DNA of 64,000 nt from Mastigias papua (GCA_964019165.1 OZ025282.1:9706229-9770228), one strand, 5' to 3'; positions 33,020 through 47,500 are shown, counted from the first letter of the stretch. Numbers and translations are program-made. The notes: generated by a model not told the origin, from the letters alone.

Positions 33020-36000
33020 AAGTGGCGAAGAAATGAAAAGTGATGACAGTTTGCCATTCCTTATCTTTCCAGAGCCATTTTCACTATCGATCAATGAGGG
33101 AGCAGCGGAAAGTCCAAGGTCTGTGCAGCAGGTCAGTCCCAACATTCATTGAAGAATGTTCGGTGATTGAGTAAGACGGAAAAATAAGTTGAATTTTCAC
33201 AGAACCCATTGCAAACTCCCAAATTCAATGTAGTTGATTTATGTCCTGCTGAAGCTTGAGAGCAATAGGTCATGCGCGTCCTTTATTTCCTCTGGTGAAA
33301 TCAAGGCTGCTGTGGGATATTTTTGTTAGGTGTCTACTCATAAAAGCTCCTCCGTAAAATTTCTTACAAATTCTAAAAATAGATTAGCGAAATAGCTTAT
33401 AAGGCTGAATTTTAAGCTTATTTGACCCTTGATGTTTATTAACAATTTTCCATATTAAACGAAGCCAGTGTTGTTTTGGAAACCAGCTCCAGAATTCTGT
33501 AGCTATGTAGCTTTTAGTAAAGTCCCTGAGGTCTATAGTATAGCCCCCAACAAAGGAAGAAGAAGAAAGGTTATATGGAGGGGAGATAAGATCAATGTTG
33601 GAAGTTTAGATTTGGCAAGACATTGTAGCACTATGAGACGAATAGTAAAGGAAGATTCTCCATAGCTTTGTTGTTTGGATGTATTAATCTGTGTTTTGAT
33701 TTTTAATGTTTTCTTCAAAACCCCTAAGGTAGATTAAATGCATGTTTGTTAACATTATTGCAGGGAAAGAGCCTAGGAAGCCATGACAACATTCAAAACG
33801 AAAATTAGACGAACTTACTTCTAGAGAGGAACTTAGAACGTTCGATGGCAAAAATTTGCATAAACTTGGAGGGTGAATGCTGCAAGAAAAAACGGTTTCT
33901 CAGAATTAGTAAACCAGCTGGCATTTAGTCTGTGACACTGAAATGTTGAACTGTTGATTTCTTTTAACTGGCTTAGTGCACAGGAAATGAAATGTATAGG
34001 TTGCTGATATGGAAAATAAGGGAACAGTAGAAAGGTGAAAAGGAACTTTTATGGCAAACAGACACATAAGGAAACATCTTAGCTTAAGTGTCTTCTTTAG
34101 ATAAAATTTAGTTTATCTGGCAAGGTTTTAGTTAAGAAGAGCATTTGCATTAGGTTTAAGCTGAAAGGGGTATCCATTTATAAATATTGCTGATGATGAT
34201 GATGGTCGTGATGACGATGAAGAAGAATTAAATTGAAATGCCTGTTAAGAAAAGAATTCTTCTCCTTCAGCATATGTTTATGTTTTACATTCAGGCGTTT
34301 CTCGTAGTTACTTTTGAAAGCTTGATGGAAAATGCCAAATTCGATCTTCTATTGCTGTGCTCTCTGTTGTATCATATGAAATCAAATTTTGTGAGAAGAT
34401 GGATTGGGGATCGCTCAACTTCCGACGCTGGAGCAGATGACTTGTCCAACTCTACAAGATTATAGATCGGTTGACTCCTGAATGCACAAGACATCCTATA
34501 CCTCAGCCTCGGGGAACAGTCTACAGTCTTGGCAGAGGAGCTGCAACCGGACAAATGCTGGAGAGAACGGAGAGATTCGAATCAAATATCCTAACTGCTT
34601 ATCGGAAAGGGATAAACTTGAACCTGAGATCAAGCAATCTTCCTCAGTTGTATCATCATTTCAAATATCAATGTGAGATGTTATCGTCACGGGGTTGCAA
34701 TGTATTTCCATGCTCTCCGTCGCATCGTCTTGTAATTAAGTACTTCAAAATTGTGCTCCGTATCCTCAATACCGTCATGCGCAGTACACATTGGATTTAC
34801 AGTGTCCCAAAATTGTGCTTGAATTTGTGGAAGTTTAGTTTGCTGAGACCAACCTTTAATTGGGAACGATGGGATAGACCTATCGGAACATTAACACCAA
34901 AGACAGGTTTCGCAGGAGGGCGGATTACTGACAAGAGCTTTGATTTGAAAACATGAACAGAAGGTGCAAACCTTATGTCAGGATCAAGTTTATTCTATTC
35001 AGAGATGAAGTATGGATAAAAGCTGAGTTGAAAAATTTCTGTTCTTGCCCCTATACGCCCAACTGCATCCTGGTCACGAAGAAAGTAGGTCAACTGAGGA
35101 GGTGAGGGGATTCGCTCTTTTGTATGCGACGGCGTGAGATTATTTATAATCTTATTTCAAAAGCTTTCATTAATATGAACGGCATTTTTTTATATCAACA
35201 AAAGGAAACTTTATTTACTTTGCAATAATGAGAGTGCATCTTTACCTATTGGTGAAGAGATTCAGCACAGAAGGAGAAGCCCAAAAAGCTCCGAAAAATT
35301 CGGAATGCTCAATAGGTTCGGTGTTAGGGGAATGTAGACCCCATCAGTTCCAGACATTGCACCCCTTTGTCCAATACAAGCCATTGATCTAAGCTGGAAG
35401 CCGAGGGATTTCATTCTCAGATCTGCATGATTATGGAGAACTAGATGGATCTTTCTGATGATTCTGATATCCCCTTGATATCCCTTCCATGCTTTAGAGA
35501 AAGAATGATACGCTCATGCATGGGTCTTCACCAATTAAAGCTATGTGTGACAATCTTTAAATGAAGATGAGGTTGAGGTAGTCTCTTCTGTTGGGTTGTG
35601 CTTACAAGAAACTCTCGAATTAGCCTTCGGGCGATTTATTTTTAACATTTTCTATAGGGTATATAGAATCATCTGACACAAGCTATATAAAAGAAGAACT
35701 AATTTCCAAAACTCTTCTTCTCTATAACTAAAGAGAGCATTCCTGAAATAACCATCAGCCTATTGTAAAATATCTGCCATCTACTGTGATGGAGCTTATA
35801 GAAGGGGAAAATTCCAGGAGTTACGTTAGTGCAACTGGGTTTGTCCGTTGAGGCACCGAAATTTCTGCAGAGGCAAAGACTAGCAATTTAGTAAAATCTC
35901 TTCACGGTGATTCCGTTCAATGCAAATGAGCAGACTTTCTCTCTATAATGTTCCAGAGCAAAACAGGCTTGGCAACCACATTTCATTCAAAAATTAATAA

Positions 36001-37360
36001 GGTGTAAAATTTTCAATGGAAAAAGAGCGGTATTGACTATTTCATTCAAACCAAACATTGGTTATATAGGTCATATGAGTGATGCGAAGAATAGACCCAT
36101 GAGATTGCTCAAGGCAGAAGGTAATCACATATTCTTTGAGAAAAATCTGCTTAAAAGACTTAAAATTGGACTCATTACTTCAAAATCTTGATTTTAACAC
36201 AATTTAAATGTAAATTAGGTCCATTAACATATTTTGATTCTTGTAGCAATAAATTTTGAACTCAATTACCATTAGTAATTGAAAATTCAGCAGATAACTC
36301 AAGAAATTTTTTTGTGAAGTAAAGAACGTGCTTTGGGCATATTTGTTCTAAATGTAGGGGAGTGACATGGAACCATTAAATTGCATTTTTCCCAGCAAAT
36401 AATATGGATGTCATTAAGTCCAGGTACATCTTTATTAGGAGGATGTGCCCTTAGAGTTGATAACATGCCATTCAAAATCAAGCACAAATTCCTCAATTAA
36501 AAAACTAACACATTCCTTCTTTTACTCTTACTTAGTTAAATCAATGTGGCAATCGGCTTTCGACCACTGTACTCAAAAACAACGATTTCAGAACCTCTAG
36601 AGATTATCGCTAATCATGCAGGCCAAGTTTAATGAAGATTTTCTCTCGTGTTTGAAAAATTTATTCATCAATCTTCATTCCATTTGGAATCAGATGATTG
36701 CCAATGCAAATTTGGTTTTTTAATTGCCCGTAAAAGAACGACAAAGGAATAATTAATTGAACTGGAGGCTGCTCCTTGCTAACTGAATTTAATGGGCCTA
36801 AGATCTATGTTATCTCCCATTGCAAGTGTCAAACTTCAGTGCATGGGCTTTCTTTGTAAAGAGTTAGTTTGTAGACGATTAATGGGGAATTGAGTTTCAA
36901 ACCGTCCAGTGTACTGTATACATAAATGCACTGGAATGTAAAAGATGACAATAGAAATGGATTAACAGAAATGCAAACCATACAAGTTGCAAGCTTGGTG
37001 GCCTCGATCAGGAACATAGAGCTATGACGTATTTCACGTTGACCCAGGGTCTAAAGCTTTCCAGCAACATTCAAGTACCTAAGCTACATAGGTAATGGTG
37101 AAAGCTGATCCCAATTCCTATACTACCTAGACAGAAGAGTGTAACGCATATTATTACTCTGATTTCATGGGATTGGTGAAAAACCTATATGCAGTGGATT
37201 TTGCTGATAAAATGAACTCAGTTCATCAGTATGCTTATACGTTGGATAATCAATTCTCATGTTGGTTTTGTATAATAATTCTTTATTAGGAATATGGTCC
37301 TAAGAATGAAATTTTTCCTATAGATTCATAAGGATTTGCGAGTAAATATTTCATATGAAT
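33020..37360. other. Intergenic stretch with one unassigned open frame
   Basis: The 161-codon plus-strand frame at 34471-34956 is the longest non-repeat frame outside the two genes. It resembles no family I know, overlaps a shorter frame in a second phase, and lacks a convincing start context. It may be a fragment of an old element or chance. A short (GAT)n run lies near 34192. Nothing else recognised. Confidence 0.4.
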
Positions 37361-37575
37361 AAATGAAGGGATAAATAAATGACTGAAGGAATGAATAAAT
37401 GAGTGAAACAATGGATGATGGAAAGAATGGACGAATAAGTAAATGAATGAATGAATGAAGAAATGAATGAATGAATGAATGAATGAATGAATGATTGAAT
37501 GAATGATTGAATTAGTGAATAGTTTATGGCATGAATGAATACATGATTGAAGTGACCGAATTATTTAATGAATGA
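37361..37575. repeat. (GAAT)n tetranucleotide repeat
   Basis: GAATGAATGAAT units, perfect in the centre (37443-37500) and increasingly degenerate on both sides (AAATGAAGG, GATTGAAT). Confidence 0.9.
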
Positions 37576-37693
37576 AAAAGTGACTTCATGCCAGTCGCAG
37601 ACTGCCTGGTTTAACATGAAAATTGCTTACCTTTGTAATGAAGGAGACTAGTACGAATAGAAGAAACGGTAATGGTTCTGTAGAGGCTTCATT

Positions 37694-37859
37694 GAAAACT
37701 GAAAAGCATTATCATTGTACTGCCAATTTAATACATCTGCAGAGGTAGGGTATACACTATCATTTAATATTGCTTATATAATTAGATGGAGGTTGAAAGG
37801 GAGGTTATCTTAAATTGCACAGTCTCTCTAAAAATGTAAAAGAAAACTCCATCATTTTA
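37694..37859 (+). repeat. 165-bp direct repeat, copy 1
   Basis: Strong similarity to 38832-38999 in the same orientation, with shared stretches such as TACACTATCATT and GGAGGTTGAAAGGGAGGTTA. Substitutions and small indels separate the copies. Family unknown. Confidence 0.85.
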
Positions 37860-38831
37860 GAAAAAATGGAAAGGCAGTTTCGGTGAAATAATTAATTCAG
37901 TGCAAACTTTTTTTTAAGCTAGCAAAAGCCGCAAAAAAATTCATTGCTCTCACGTCATTACAGTTGATTTCAAGTGAAAGATACTCCTTGTATTTAAACT
38001 CTTACTTGGTGCATTCACAGTGTTCACAAATTCTAGCATTCAGCTTGTTGTACTTTGAATATTTTCATATCTTACAACTTTTAATCGCTCTTTTAGAGAA
38101 AACATGAGGTCATCTAGTAATCATACATTCCTATAATCGCTAAGAATGTACAAGATTTGTTATATTGACAGTTCAAATCACATCTAATACAAGGTATTAA
38201 GTGCATAGTCAACACATGGAAGACTTTGAAAAGAAGTAAGTAGCAGCATAGACTGGATTGCTTTCTCTAGATGCTGGATAGCATACCGAACAACAGATTA
38301 TGAAGAGATAATTCTAAGAGAAAGCTAGTGATTTAAGCATGTGTTTTGATGATGAATGATATCTAGCTGTAAGATTCTTGTATTTTCTGGCAGAAAAGCT
38401 CCATACCCGAATCAATGCATATTTTCCTAAACAGTGCATTGGGTGGTGTTGTTTTGATGATTATAATATCACAGAATCTTGTTCTATGGCATTAGTATTA
38501 ATAATTTAAAAGATGCATGGGATTATATTTGCCAGCTGACTTATTCTGCAATGCATTCTATGGGCATGAAGTGAATTACTAAAACATTATGCTGTAATTT
38601 AACATCACTTTGGCATTATTTCAACTTTCTAACCTAAAGAACTTTGTCATTTTGCTAACAAGAGAACATTCTTCAGATTGTGATCCTTTCAAATTTTTTA
38701 TTTATATCAAATTTTTATTTATTTATGTGAACTCTTCTGTGCTAAGATAACTGTCAACATCGCCGTTAAGAATACCACATGAATGTAAAAGCAATATTTT
38801 GCTCGCTAGCTGTAACTCTCACCAATCAGGT

Positions 38832-38999
38832 GAAAACTTAAAAGCATTATCAATGTACTGCCAATTCAATACATCTGCAGAAGTAGGATATACACTATCA
38901 TTAAATATTGCTTATATACATAAATGGAGGTTGAAAGGGAGGTTATCTTAAATTAAATTGTATAGTCTCTCCAAAAACGTAAAAGAAACCTCTATCATT
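38832..38999 (+). repeat. 165-bp direct repeat, copy 2
   Basis: Partner of the copy at 37694, about 1.1 kb downstream. The spacer between them is not repeated. It could be a local duplication or two insertions of one short element. Confidence 0.85.
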
Positions 39000-39786
39000 A
39001 AGTGCTACTCAAGCACTAAATTTCAAAACTGTTTCCCTTTTAACTGTTCTGTAAATAGGAAATCTTTGCCAGTATGATATAGAGCCAGCGTTTACTCATT
39101 TGTTTATCATCTGCAGAGAAATTTTTGTTAAGAAACACTTCATAATTCTTTAGACAAGAATATGCCAGACAAAATTCCTATACTTTGATAGGGTATTGAG
39201 TTTATTAGCCATATTATCTCTCTAGCTATTTACTTAATTCCTCGTTATGATAGTATGAAATAACAAAAATTTATTATGCTCTTTAGATGCTATGCATTCA
39301 GTGACTGAGATACAGCAAACCGTATTATTCTGCTTATTGTAGCATAATCTAATTCAACAATAGAAACATTGTATGTTCCATAGCATGTGTTGGATACTGA
39401 CTTATTAAGAATAACATATTCGATAAGCTTAAGTCAACTTCATATTGTCATTTTATCTTGAGCAAAATCAACTGTTGTACATAAAATCCACATACAATCA
39501 TAAGTTGTTAGTTAATTTCCCCTATAGTGAAAGACGTCTTGCCTTTATAATATTAATGAATTAACTTCGTCTTTAGTGAAAGATCACCCCTCAGATAGGT
39601 TTCTGCTTTTAACTATAGTTAGATATATTAAAATTAGGAAGAAATCCAAAATTACAGGTTTAGGGAAATGGAGGAAACAATTTCTCCAAGCAGTTTAAAT
39701 ATTGGTCCAAACTTGAAAAATTGACCTTCGCATTGCAAAAAGTCATTTAACACTTTGTTACCGGATTTTGATTTTTGAAGTTTTCA

Positions 39787-39951
39787 TCCAAATTGTAGGG
39801 CTATTCATCATCATCATCATTGAAAAACACTTCTCAGAGAATTAATACTTGTGTATATTGTTTAGTGTATACATTTGTATCGACAAGTTTGTCGTTAAGT
39901 GTTTCTCAATAATAATGATGATGATGATGATGAATAGCCCTACAATTTGGA
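39787..39951. mobile_element. 165-bp foldback element with near-perfect inverted ends
   Basis: The left end TCCAAATTGTAGGGCTATTC, then an ATC run, then GAAAAACACTT is mirrored by AAGTGTTTCTC, an ATG run, and GAATAGCCCTACAATTTGGA at the right end. The outer 20 bp are perfectly complementary, each arm is about 45-50 bp and the loop about 75 bp. It is a small MITE or foldback whose arms include a short trinucleotide repeat. No target duplication is obvious. Confidence 0.8.
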
Positions 39952-40910
39952 CCCTGGAATGGCCTTTAGGGCAAGGAATCTGAAAAGCATACTTAGAAAC
40001 GCATGGGAGGCCATCTAGTGGTCCTTTCTTGGCCTAGTATGTGCAATTGCACATTCAACATGGAATTCCTTCAGTATCAATTTTCAGAGTCAAAAAATCA
40101 ACACCTGTAGGGGTTAGGGCTGGAACTTTATGTGCGTATATCGATACCCATAGATAGATAGTCCACAATTAACAAATAACACCTTTTGGTACTTTATTGC
40201 TTTAATATAAAAAAATCCCCATCAAATTCCTTAATTTTCCTGTCATTCAGGTAAAACCACGTATAGTCGACAGGTGTCACTGTGCTTTTCGGTTCGAAGA
40301 TGCAGTGATAAGTAAAAGTCTGTCTTTGAGTATCAGAGAAAATTTGTTTGAAACTGTTGCAATAATTAGCCACGTGCAAGCATATTGAATGTAATTTCTA
40401 TGTTTCAGGTTACAAAGAATGAATATTCAATGACAATTTCAAGTAATTTGCAATGTTGATACTGATTTCATGGAAATGGAGGTCTAATACTAGGGGAATG
40501 TCAAATGAACATCAACTAAGCATGCTGTACGCAAACTGACTTCATATTATAATCGCATAAATCAGTTAGCCTAAAGAACATGATGGAACAATCTAGTAGA
40601 CAATGCAATCTCTACACAACATACAAGCATTTGTTAAATTGGTGCCCTTCAATTATAATTATCAGTGTTTGCTTATAAGTGTGGTACCAGTACAATGCAA
40701 TTAATCTGAAAGCTAAAAGTAATTATTTTATGCTTAAGTTCTTCTTCCCTTGTAACAGGGATAACCAAAGTATGGTCCTAGTGCTGGCCAGGCCTGCAAA
40801 GGCTTCTATCAGGCACGTTGACAGTAATTGATGCTAAAGAGCTGGTGTGGTAATGATATGCAAATTGTTGCGGTTCCAGTTCTCCGTAAATTTCCACATT
40901 TCATGGTATT

Positions 40911-41543
40911 TCCGTAAAGACTCGATTAAGCCCCCTCCGAATAAGCCCCCACCCATAAGATGGTTTCTGCAAATAAGCCCCCACCCTAGAATAAGCCCCC
41001 ACCCTCGATTAAGTCCCCATGGAATTTGCTTGTGCTCAAAATAATGCAGGTCAAAACAAAAGAATATCAAAACAGTCAGCTATTTATCTGTTTACTTTAA
41101 CTAATATTTTACGCGAGCAACTGTCTCCACAACTGCCCCTCCTTAATGCTACCTCTATCAACATTTAGTTCAAAGTGTTTCAAAGTATTTGCAGATTAAC
41201 GATGGCGAAAGCGACGAGGACTTAGTAGACATTATTGAATGAATACTAAAGAAAATATCTAATGCCCCTTTTATGACATACAGTAGTTGTTTATCTTTTA
41301 TCCCCTCACTGATCCGCATTGAGTTTTCAGGCCCCCTTCCCCTTGTCCACATTGAGGATGTGCTTTATATGAGTCATATCTTCATGAGACAGCAATTTGA
41401 GGGGGCAAAAATAATATAAGACATTATGCTTAGCAGATCCCAGGACCGTTACATTTAATAAGCCCCCCCCTTCGAATAATTCCCACCCATTAAGATGGTT
41501 TCTGACCAATAAGCCCCCGGGGGCTTAATCAAGTCTTTACGGT
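40911..41543. mobile_element. MITE-like element with TAAGCCCCC repeats
   Basis: The ends are inverted copies: CCGTAAAGACTCGATTAAGC on the left, and on the right the reverse complement CCGTAAAGACTTGATTAAGC, each followed by CCCC. Just inside, both sides carry a same-direction block ACCCAT(T)AAGATGGTTTCTG followed by AATAAGCCCCC, and AATAAGCCCCC recurs several times. About 630 bp with no coding capacity recognised. Target duplication not clear. Confidence 0.7.
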
Positions 41544-44500
41544 ACATCAGTTTCATTTTAGAATTACATCTCTTCCTCGATATATCTAAAAAATAGGCGC
41601 ATATTTGAGTGAGGGGGCTTTTTCAGGCCTGGAACGTATAAAATCATTTGACAATCGCCGCATAAAAACCTTATTGTCAAAAACTCCCTATCATTCCGTA
41701 ACACTAAGAGAACAGTCTAAGTTTAAGCCAGATTAAATTCCAGCCCGCCAACTGATTTTATCCTGTCCACGAAGTGCTAGAGCCTCAAAATTGTGCTATT
41801 AAATTTTAATTTCCTTGCTTCTCTTAGATATGGGAATACTTCCTAATATATGACGGCCTGCTTATGAACGGGGAGCGATTCGCAACTAATTGCAATATTA
41901 GTTTTATAACGCTAACTTGCAGTACTTGGGTTTCTGTCTCTTTCCAGCTTTTCATTCACCTTTCTTCTAGCCAATTACCCTTCCTCAAGAAATTGTGGCA
42001 AAAATTTGAGACTAGATTTAGTAATTTCAAGATGGACAAAGACATACTCCTGGGCGTTGGCAACCTGTCATTAAGTAGCCGTTAAGGAGCCATATACATA
42101 GCACTATGTTTATATTAATAGTCTTACTGAGAGATATGCCCAAAATTGATGTGGCTTTATCACTACTAGCGCAAAAATAGGAAAAGCGATAAAGCTTTCC
42201 TTAATTTTAGTATAAACTATAAAAATAAGTGGAAATTAGGATACATCTTTTCAATAGGTTCTGCTAGTTGTGAATATGATCATGATAAGCTACAAGTCAA
42301 AGTATCTAATTATATGGAGACCTTTATTGCTCATCTTAACGTCGAAGTTCCCACAGGCAGTAATTGGTGGTAAAATTAAGTTGATCTCCGTTGCATAAAG
42401 TGGTGATGTCAATTAGCCACTTAGGTGATTACTGAGTTAAAAAAAAGTTCAAATGAAATTACTGCGCGTGTTTTAAAAGTTGGTAGGAATAAATGGAATG
42501 AAGTAGGTCATAGCCTGCCTAAAATACAGGTCAATATTAGCCTGAAGTAAAGGGCTTGGCTATGATGCAAGACAGTATACATTTAGTTTCTCATTTATAG
42601 ATATAGCTACGACTAAGTAATGTGGAAATTTTCCTCTTAATTTAAAGATATAGCTATGAGGAGCTATTTTACAATTGTGGCCTTTCAAATTTTGGCATAA
42701 CTACAATCGTTGCCAAAATGACTAGGAGTACAACACATTTCTGAGAGTAAACGGCATGATATTGACACAACTAGTACTGAATATGTATATATGCATATCA
42801 CTACTGAAGTATTATCCTGTATAAATATTCGAGAATAATAATAATAATAAAAATACTAAACGAGCCGTTTAAGTGATTTAAAGCTCCCTTCCCTCTAGAA
42901 ATGTTGGATTCTGTAGATAAGACGTTCCTACGTGTGAGAGCGATCGATGTCTACGAGACACCAAGTGTATATCACAGTAATACAACATTGTACCGGAGAA
43001 GGGGGGAGCTAGGCACGGAAAAGTGTGAAAAATCTGCAATTCGTTCCAAAAATTTTGACAATGATTGTAGGGCGAAATAAAGCAGAGATGTGAACATTAG
43101 TTTAAAGATATAGTTATGACGAAAAATAACAGAAGTGCAAGCTTTTACTTTTAGGCATAACTATGTCTAAACGAAGCATAAACTTAACCGTTACTTTAAG
43201 TGTCAAGGAATCAATCTCTGTTGCTATGGTAATTGATAATGATGTAGTATTGTTACATGGGACTTAGTAGCAAGTCATGCTGTGAAGAACAACAAAAGGA
43301 TCGCTAGAAAACTTACCAATAGAAAAATCTCAAGGTTTTTCCATTAACTGATTTGCAAATGCCAGCTTCTAGATTCATGACTAGGTATCGGTTTCATCGA
43401 TTTATAACTTTCACTGTATCAAGCAGACAGTGCCTGTCGTCTGAAGCAAGAGGTGCTAGCAATTAGAAATGGAGAAGACATTGGCAATCGGTCTCCATGT
43501 ATTTGAGTAAGCAGAGTTAGCACTGGTGTTTAACTTCTCGGGAGATTAACAGACCGAGAATCTTAGCTTAAGCTTATAAATTTGTTGATATCAAGCTCCA
43601 ATGAAAAGGTATTATTTTGTATGAAGCAGCGAAGAAAAAACTGTTCTTGGGCTAAAAGTATTGAGCGACAATTTAAATGAAAGCAAATTCTGTTTTATTC
43701 AAGGCAGAAAAATACTTTGCTATAGAATTACCGAGTTTAAGTATAGAACTATATGTAAAACCCATAAAATTGGGAGGTCAAGCTGCAAATTCTCAATTTT
43801 TATTCAAAGATACAGCATCATGTAGAGCGTGCAATGAAACCCGTATTTCATCCAGGCAATAGAGAGCAATCATCCTATTCCAAAATACATTAGGCGCTTA
43901 TACTATCCAGTGTATCATAGTCAAGGAATAGTTAGTCCTGGCTTTCTTATAGTCCATATTTGTAATAGGTTGCTTATATTGATCTTTTCAAATTACTTTT
44001 TGTATCTCTTTCTATTCATTATGTGGGCCTATTGTCTTGTCATTTGAAAAGATTCGCGCCAAAATCTCAGCTCGACTCGATCCATGCCTCATCTTGGATT
44101 TGCTGACGTGATAGGTGATATGAACTATTTTGCCGCAGATCAATTTCGTGAAGATTAAAAGAGGGTATTATTGGCGATTTTGATGAATTTAGAGCATTTG
44201 GAAATCCAATCCATTCTAAAGAGCGCTTCCCTGCATTCTTATTTGGCTTCATAGTTTCTAGACTACAGAGAAAAGATCAATGGAAAGGTGGAAAATGTGA
44301 GTACGTTTGCTGTAGGCTATGCCTACAATGTTATTTGATTTATTGTTTGATATTACTGAGTGGGCAGTACATTCAGTAAAACCAAGTGAACTACTTTATC
44401 ACTACGGCACGCCACTGGATGACAAGCCACTTTAGACCGTTCTTCTAGCTGCTTTGTGATGCCAGTGTGTGGTGATTAGGCTAAAGTTGCAATGCAAAGG

Positions 44501-47500
44501 TTTGAGAGCACTAGAGAGGTTTTCGAAGCAATATCCTCCTCTATATCATAATAGTAGCAAACTTTTCTGCCAGTCTGGATTCCATCTCTTTGTCTAATTC
44601 CTCTGCTAATCTGGATCATAATCTATTCTTATCTGGTCGCCAAATATCTTCTCTAACTCTTCGGAGATGACCTTCGTAGAATATACTTTTCCAACACAGC
44701 CTGTTAACCAATATTCTAGTATTTTGTGTTAGAATTGGAAGCGATCCCTAGCATATTAGAGTCTCTTGTAGAATTTTGACCATTTAGAATTTGGCCGGTA
44801 AAACAACTGTCAAAGAAGGCTTTGGTTGTTGCTACAAATTAAGATAATTAAGTAGTTAGGAAGCTGGAATCCATAAAATGAATCATACTTTTAGGAACAA
44901 GGATTATGAAGAAAAAACCAACTCTCTTGTATCTTGTGATTCATATTAATTAAAGTGAAATAATATGCTACTTTGAAAGAATATTTAATAAAATTTCATG
45001 AAATATATGTCATCTTGGGTAGCTGGTAGCAAAGCCTAACTTCACATGTTTTTTCAACACCACTGTTTCCAGAAAGTTAAAAGTGGAATCCGGGGTTCAT
45101 CCCCGAAAAAAATTGTTGCCTACCATGCCCTTCGATTAGCGTGAAAATGATTCTACACCTAGGTATTATGTTTAAACCAGACAAACTACCTTGCTTAAAA
45201 ATTTGCATTCCTCATATCTCTTTTTGCTTGATTAAGTTTCTGTTGGTTTTTAAATATAAGGCTTTTTACAGGGATGTATGATAATGGGCAGCAAAATGTG
45301 ATAAAAAAATTAGTGGGAAAATGAAGAATGATAAACAACTCGACCCAAAAGGAATCTTGCGAACAAGACACTTATCAAAGTGTTCCGTTTGTCCCCAACG
45401 TGTTTGTTCCAAGACGACTGCTTAAATTTCCAAGACAACTATTAGTGACAAGGACCACCTTAAATTAGGCAGTGGCTGGTAGCAGTTGACTTTTAAATTC
45501 TCACGTCGAAGTAACTACTTGCTCTATACTACTGTACTCCATCAGTGATTTTGAAATTTTTAGCAGCTGCTTTGCACTATAAGAATTATAGTCAACTGAA
45601 GTCGCAAAAAGTAAAAAATCTTCACATAACTTACTTTTAAGTCTTCAATACGCTTAAATTCTGTCTAAAATACAAATAAATAAACCCAATGCTGGCATTT
45701 TTATCCTAGCTTAGATGCCTTTTTCATTTGATAATTAATGAACTCATTGCAGTCTTGCATTTGTCAACGTTTCTTACGCTATTTAATGAATCTTCTTAGT
45801 AAGGCTTTCAAATCAAAAAGTCTTTGAAAACTGCTTGTGATAAGCCAGCATGATGTCAACGAGCCCTTTTGAAGAAAATTAGTAAACATCTTTCTTGTTT
45901 CAGTAGAAACAATTGACTGCGTTTACTGTTCTCCTCAGTAAACCCAGGTGCTCATGGACCGAAGGAGACTCTGTACTCTAATACTTTTTAGCATTCTGTG
46001 AAAACACTCTACAAACTCAAAATTATAATCCTTTCAAGCAATAGATTGATTGTGTATTAATTGCGTGTTTAAATGGTTTGTTTGGATGATTAGGCATTAA
46101 TCATTAATCAATTATGCCTCGATTATTTCCTTGTTTGTAAAGATTGTTTTAGAAATTGGTAATGCTTTCTTATTAAATATTAATTACACTATGGTCGTTA
46201 GAAAAAGTGGTTTTCGAAAAATGCATTGATCTTATAGTCTGGAAGTTAATCATTCTCCTTCAAATTGATTTTCTCTGAGATTATGAAGTTTCATATTAAT
46301 TTATGATTTGCTTCTCCGCCTTTTGTTGTCATAACAATGATTATCTGTGTACCAAGCAAACCTATCTCTTGATCGTTGTCTTAAATCCCTAGATTTTGAA
46401 TTATCTTGTTTAATTAAGTGTCTTTGAAACCACCATTTATAAGCACATATTGAAGCTAAATATTCTCTGTATAGCCATGTTAATAAAACTGGTAATTACA
46501 TCATAAAAAAACTTCTGGCAATCTCTTCACTAGTTTGTCATGGCCTAATCAAATGAAAGAGATTCCAAGTTTGAAATTACTTCAGGGAAACATTATTGGA
46601 TTTCGTGAAATAGAATGCTCTTGGACTTAGTAGTGATATGATATTCAAGCTAATGGGTCAGTCAGTATCTTGTACTTTCGTAGAATTGTCTCGGCAACTC
46701 TATTCTGTATTTCATTATGGCTAAACTTCTAGTAACATTTTTATCAGTATGATGGTTTTGTTAAATCTTTGTTCAACAGATAACAATTTTGAAACTTAAG
46801 CTGTTAAGTAAGATTGTAAATCAAATTAAATGCCATCTATCAACATGAGAATATCAAAAAGCATTTTCGTTATCATCAGTTTATCAGATGCAAGGAATAT
46901 TATAATTTTACTCAGAAATAGTTTTCAAGAGTTGTGGTTGGTAGCGGAGCTCAAAATTCAGTTTTGACCTTATCTGGAGCGTATTAAATAAATCAACCAA
47001 GCCTAAGTTTTCTATTTTCATTGTCTTTTTATTTTTGACGATGGAGCACAAAATAAATTACTATCTTCATATATGGTGAAAATTTTCACTCTCATGCAAA
47101 GATATCATATGGGGAAATGTTTACTGCGTTTTAAAGATCGTAATAAATCCATTATTTGTTTAAATTGGTGTGAGATTACGCAGAGGATAAAAGAACACAT
47201 ATCTTTAGCAGCTGCTTTTAGGTCTCTCTATCTATTATCAACTGTCATTTACTGATGCATTATTCTCTAAAGCAAAATATACTGTGTGTTCAAGTAGACT
47301 GTTAAGCACACCACATGATTCGATCTCCAGTAAGCGTAATAGAAAATTTCGCATAATTATTAATTGAACAATCTGAGAGTAAGGGGAATATGAGCTGATC
47401 ATGACATCATAATTACTCTTGAACATAAAGCAAGCATCAATAATTTGCATTTTCAAAAGGCTTTTGATAAATGCTCAAGTCTTTAATTCTTTTTATAGCA

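Noticed and set aside
34471..34956. 161-codon plus-strand frame as a possible gene
   Set aside because: No recognisable domain, an overlapping frame in another phase, no splice or promoter support; kept only as a note on the stretch.
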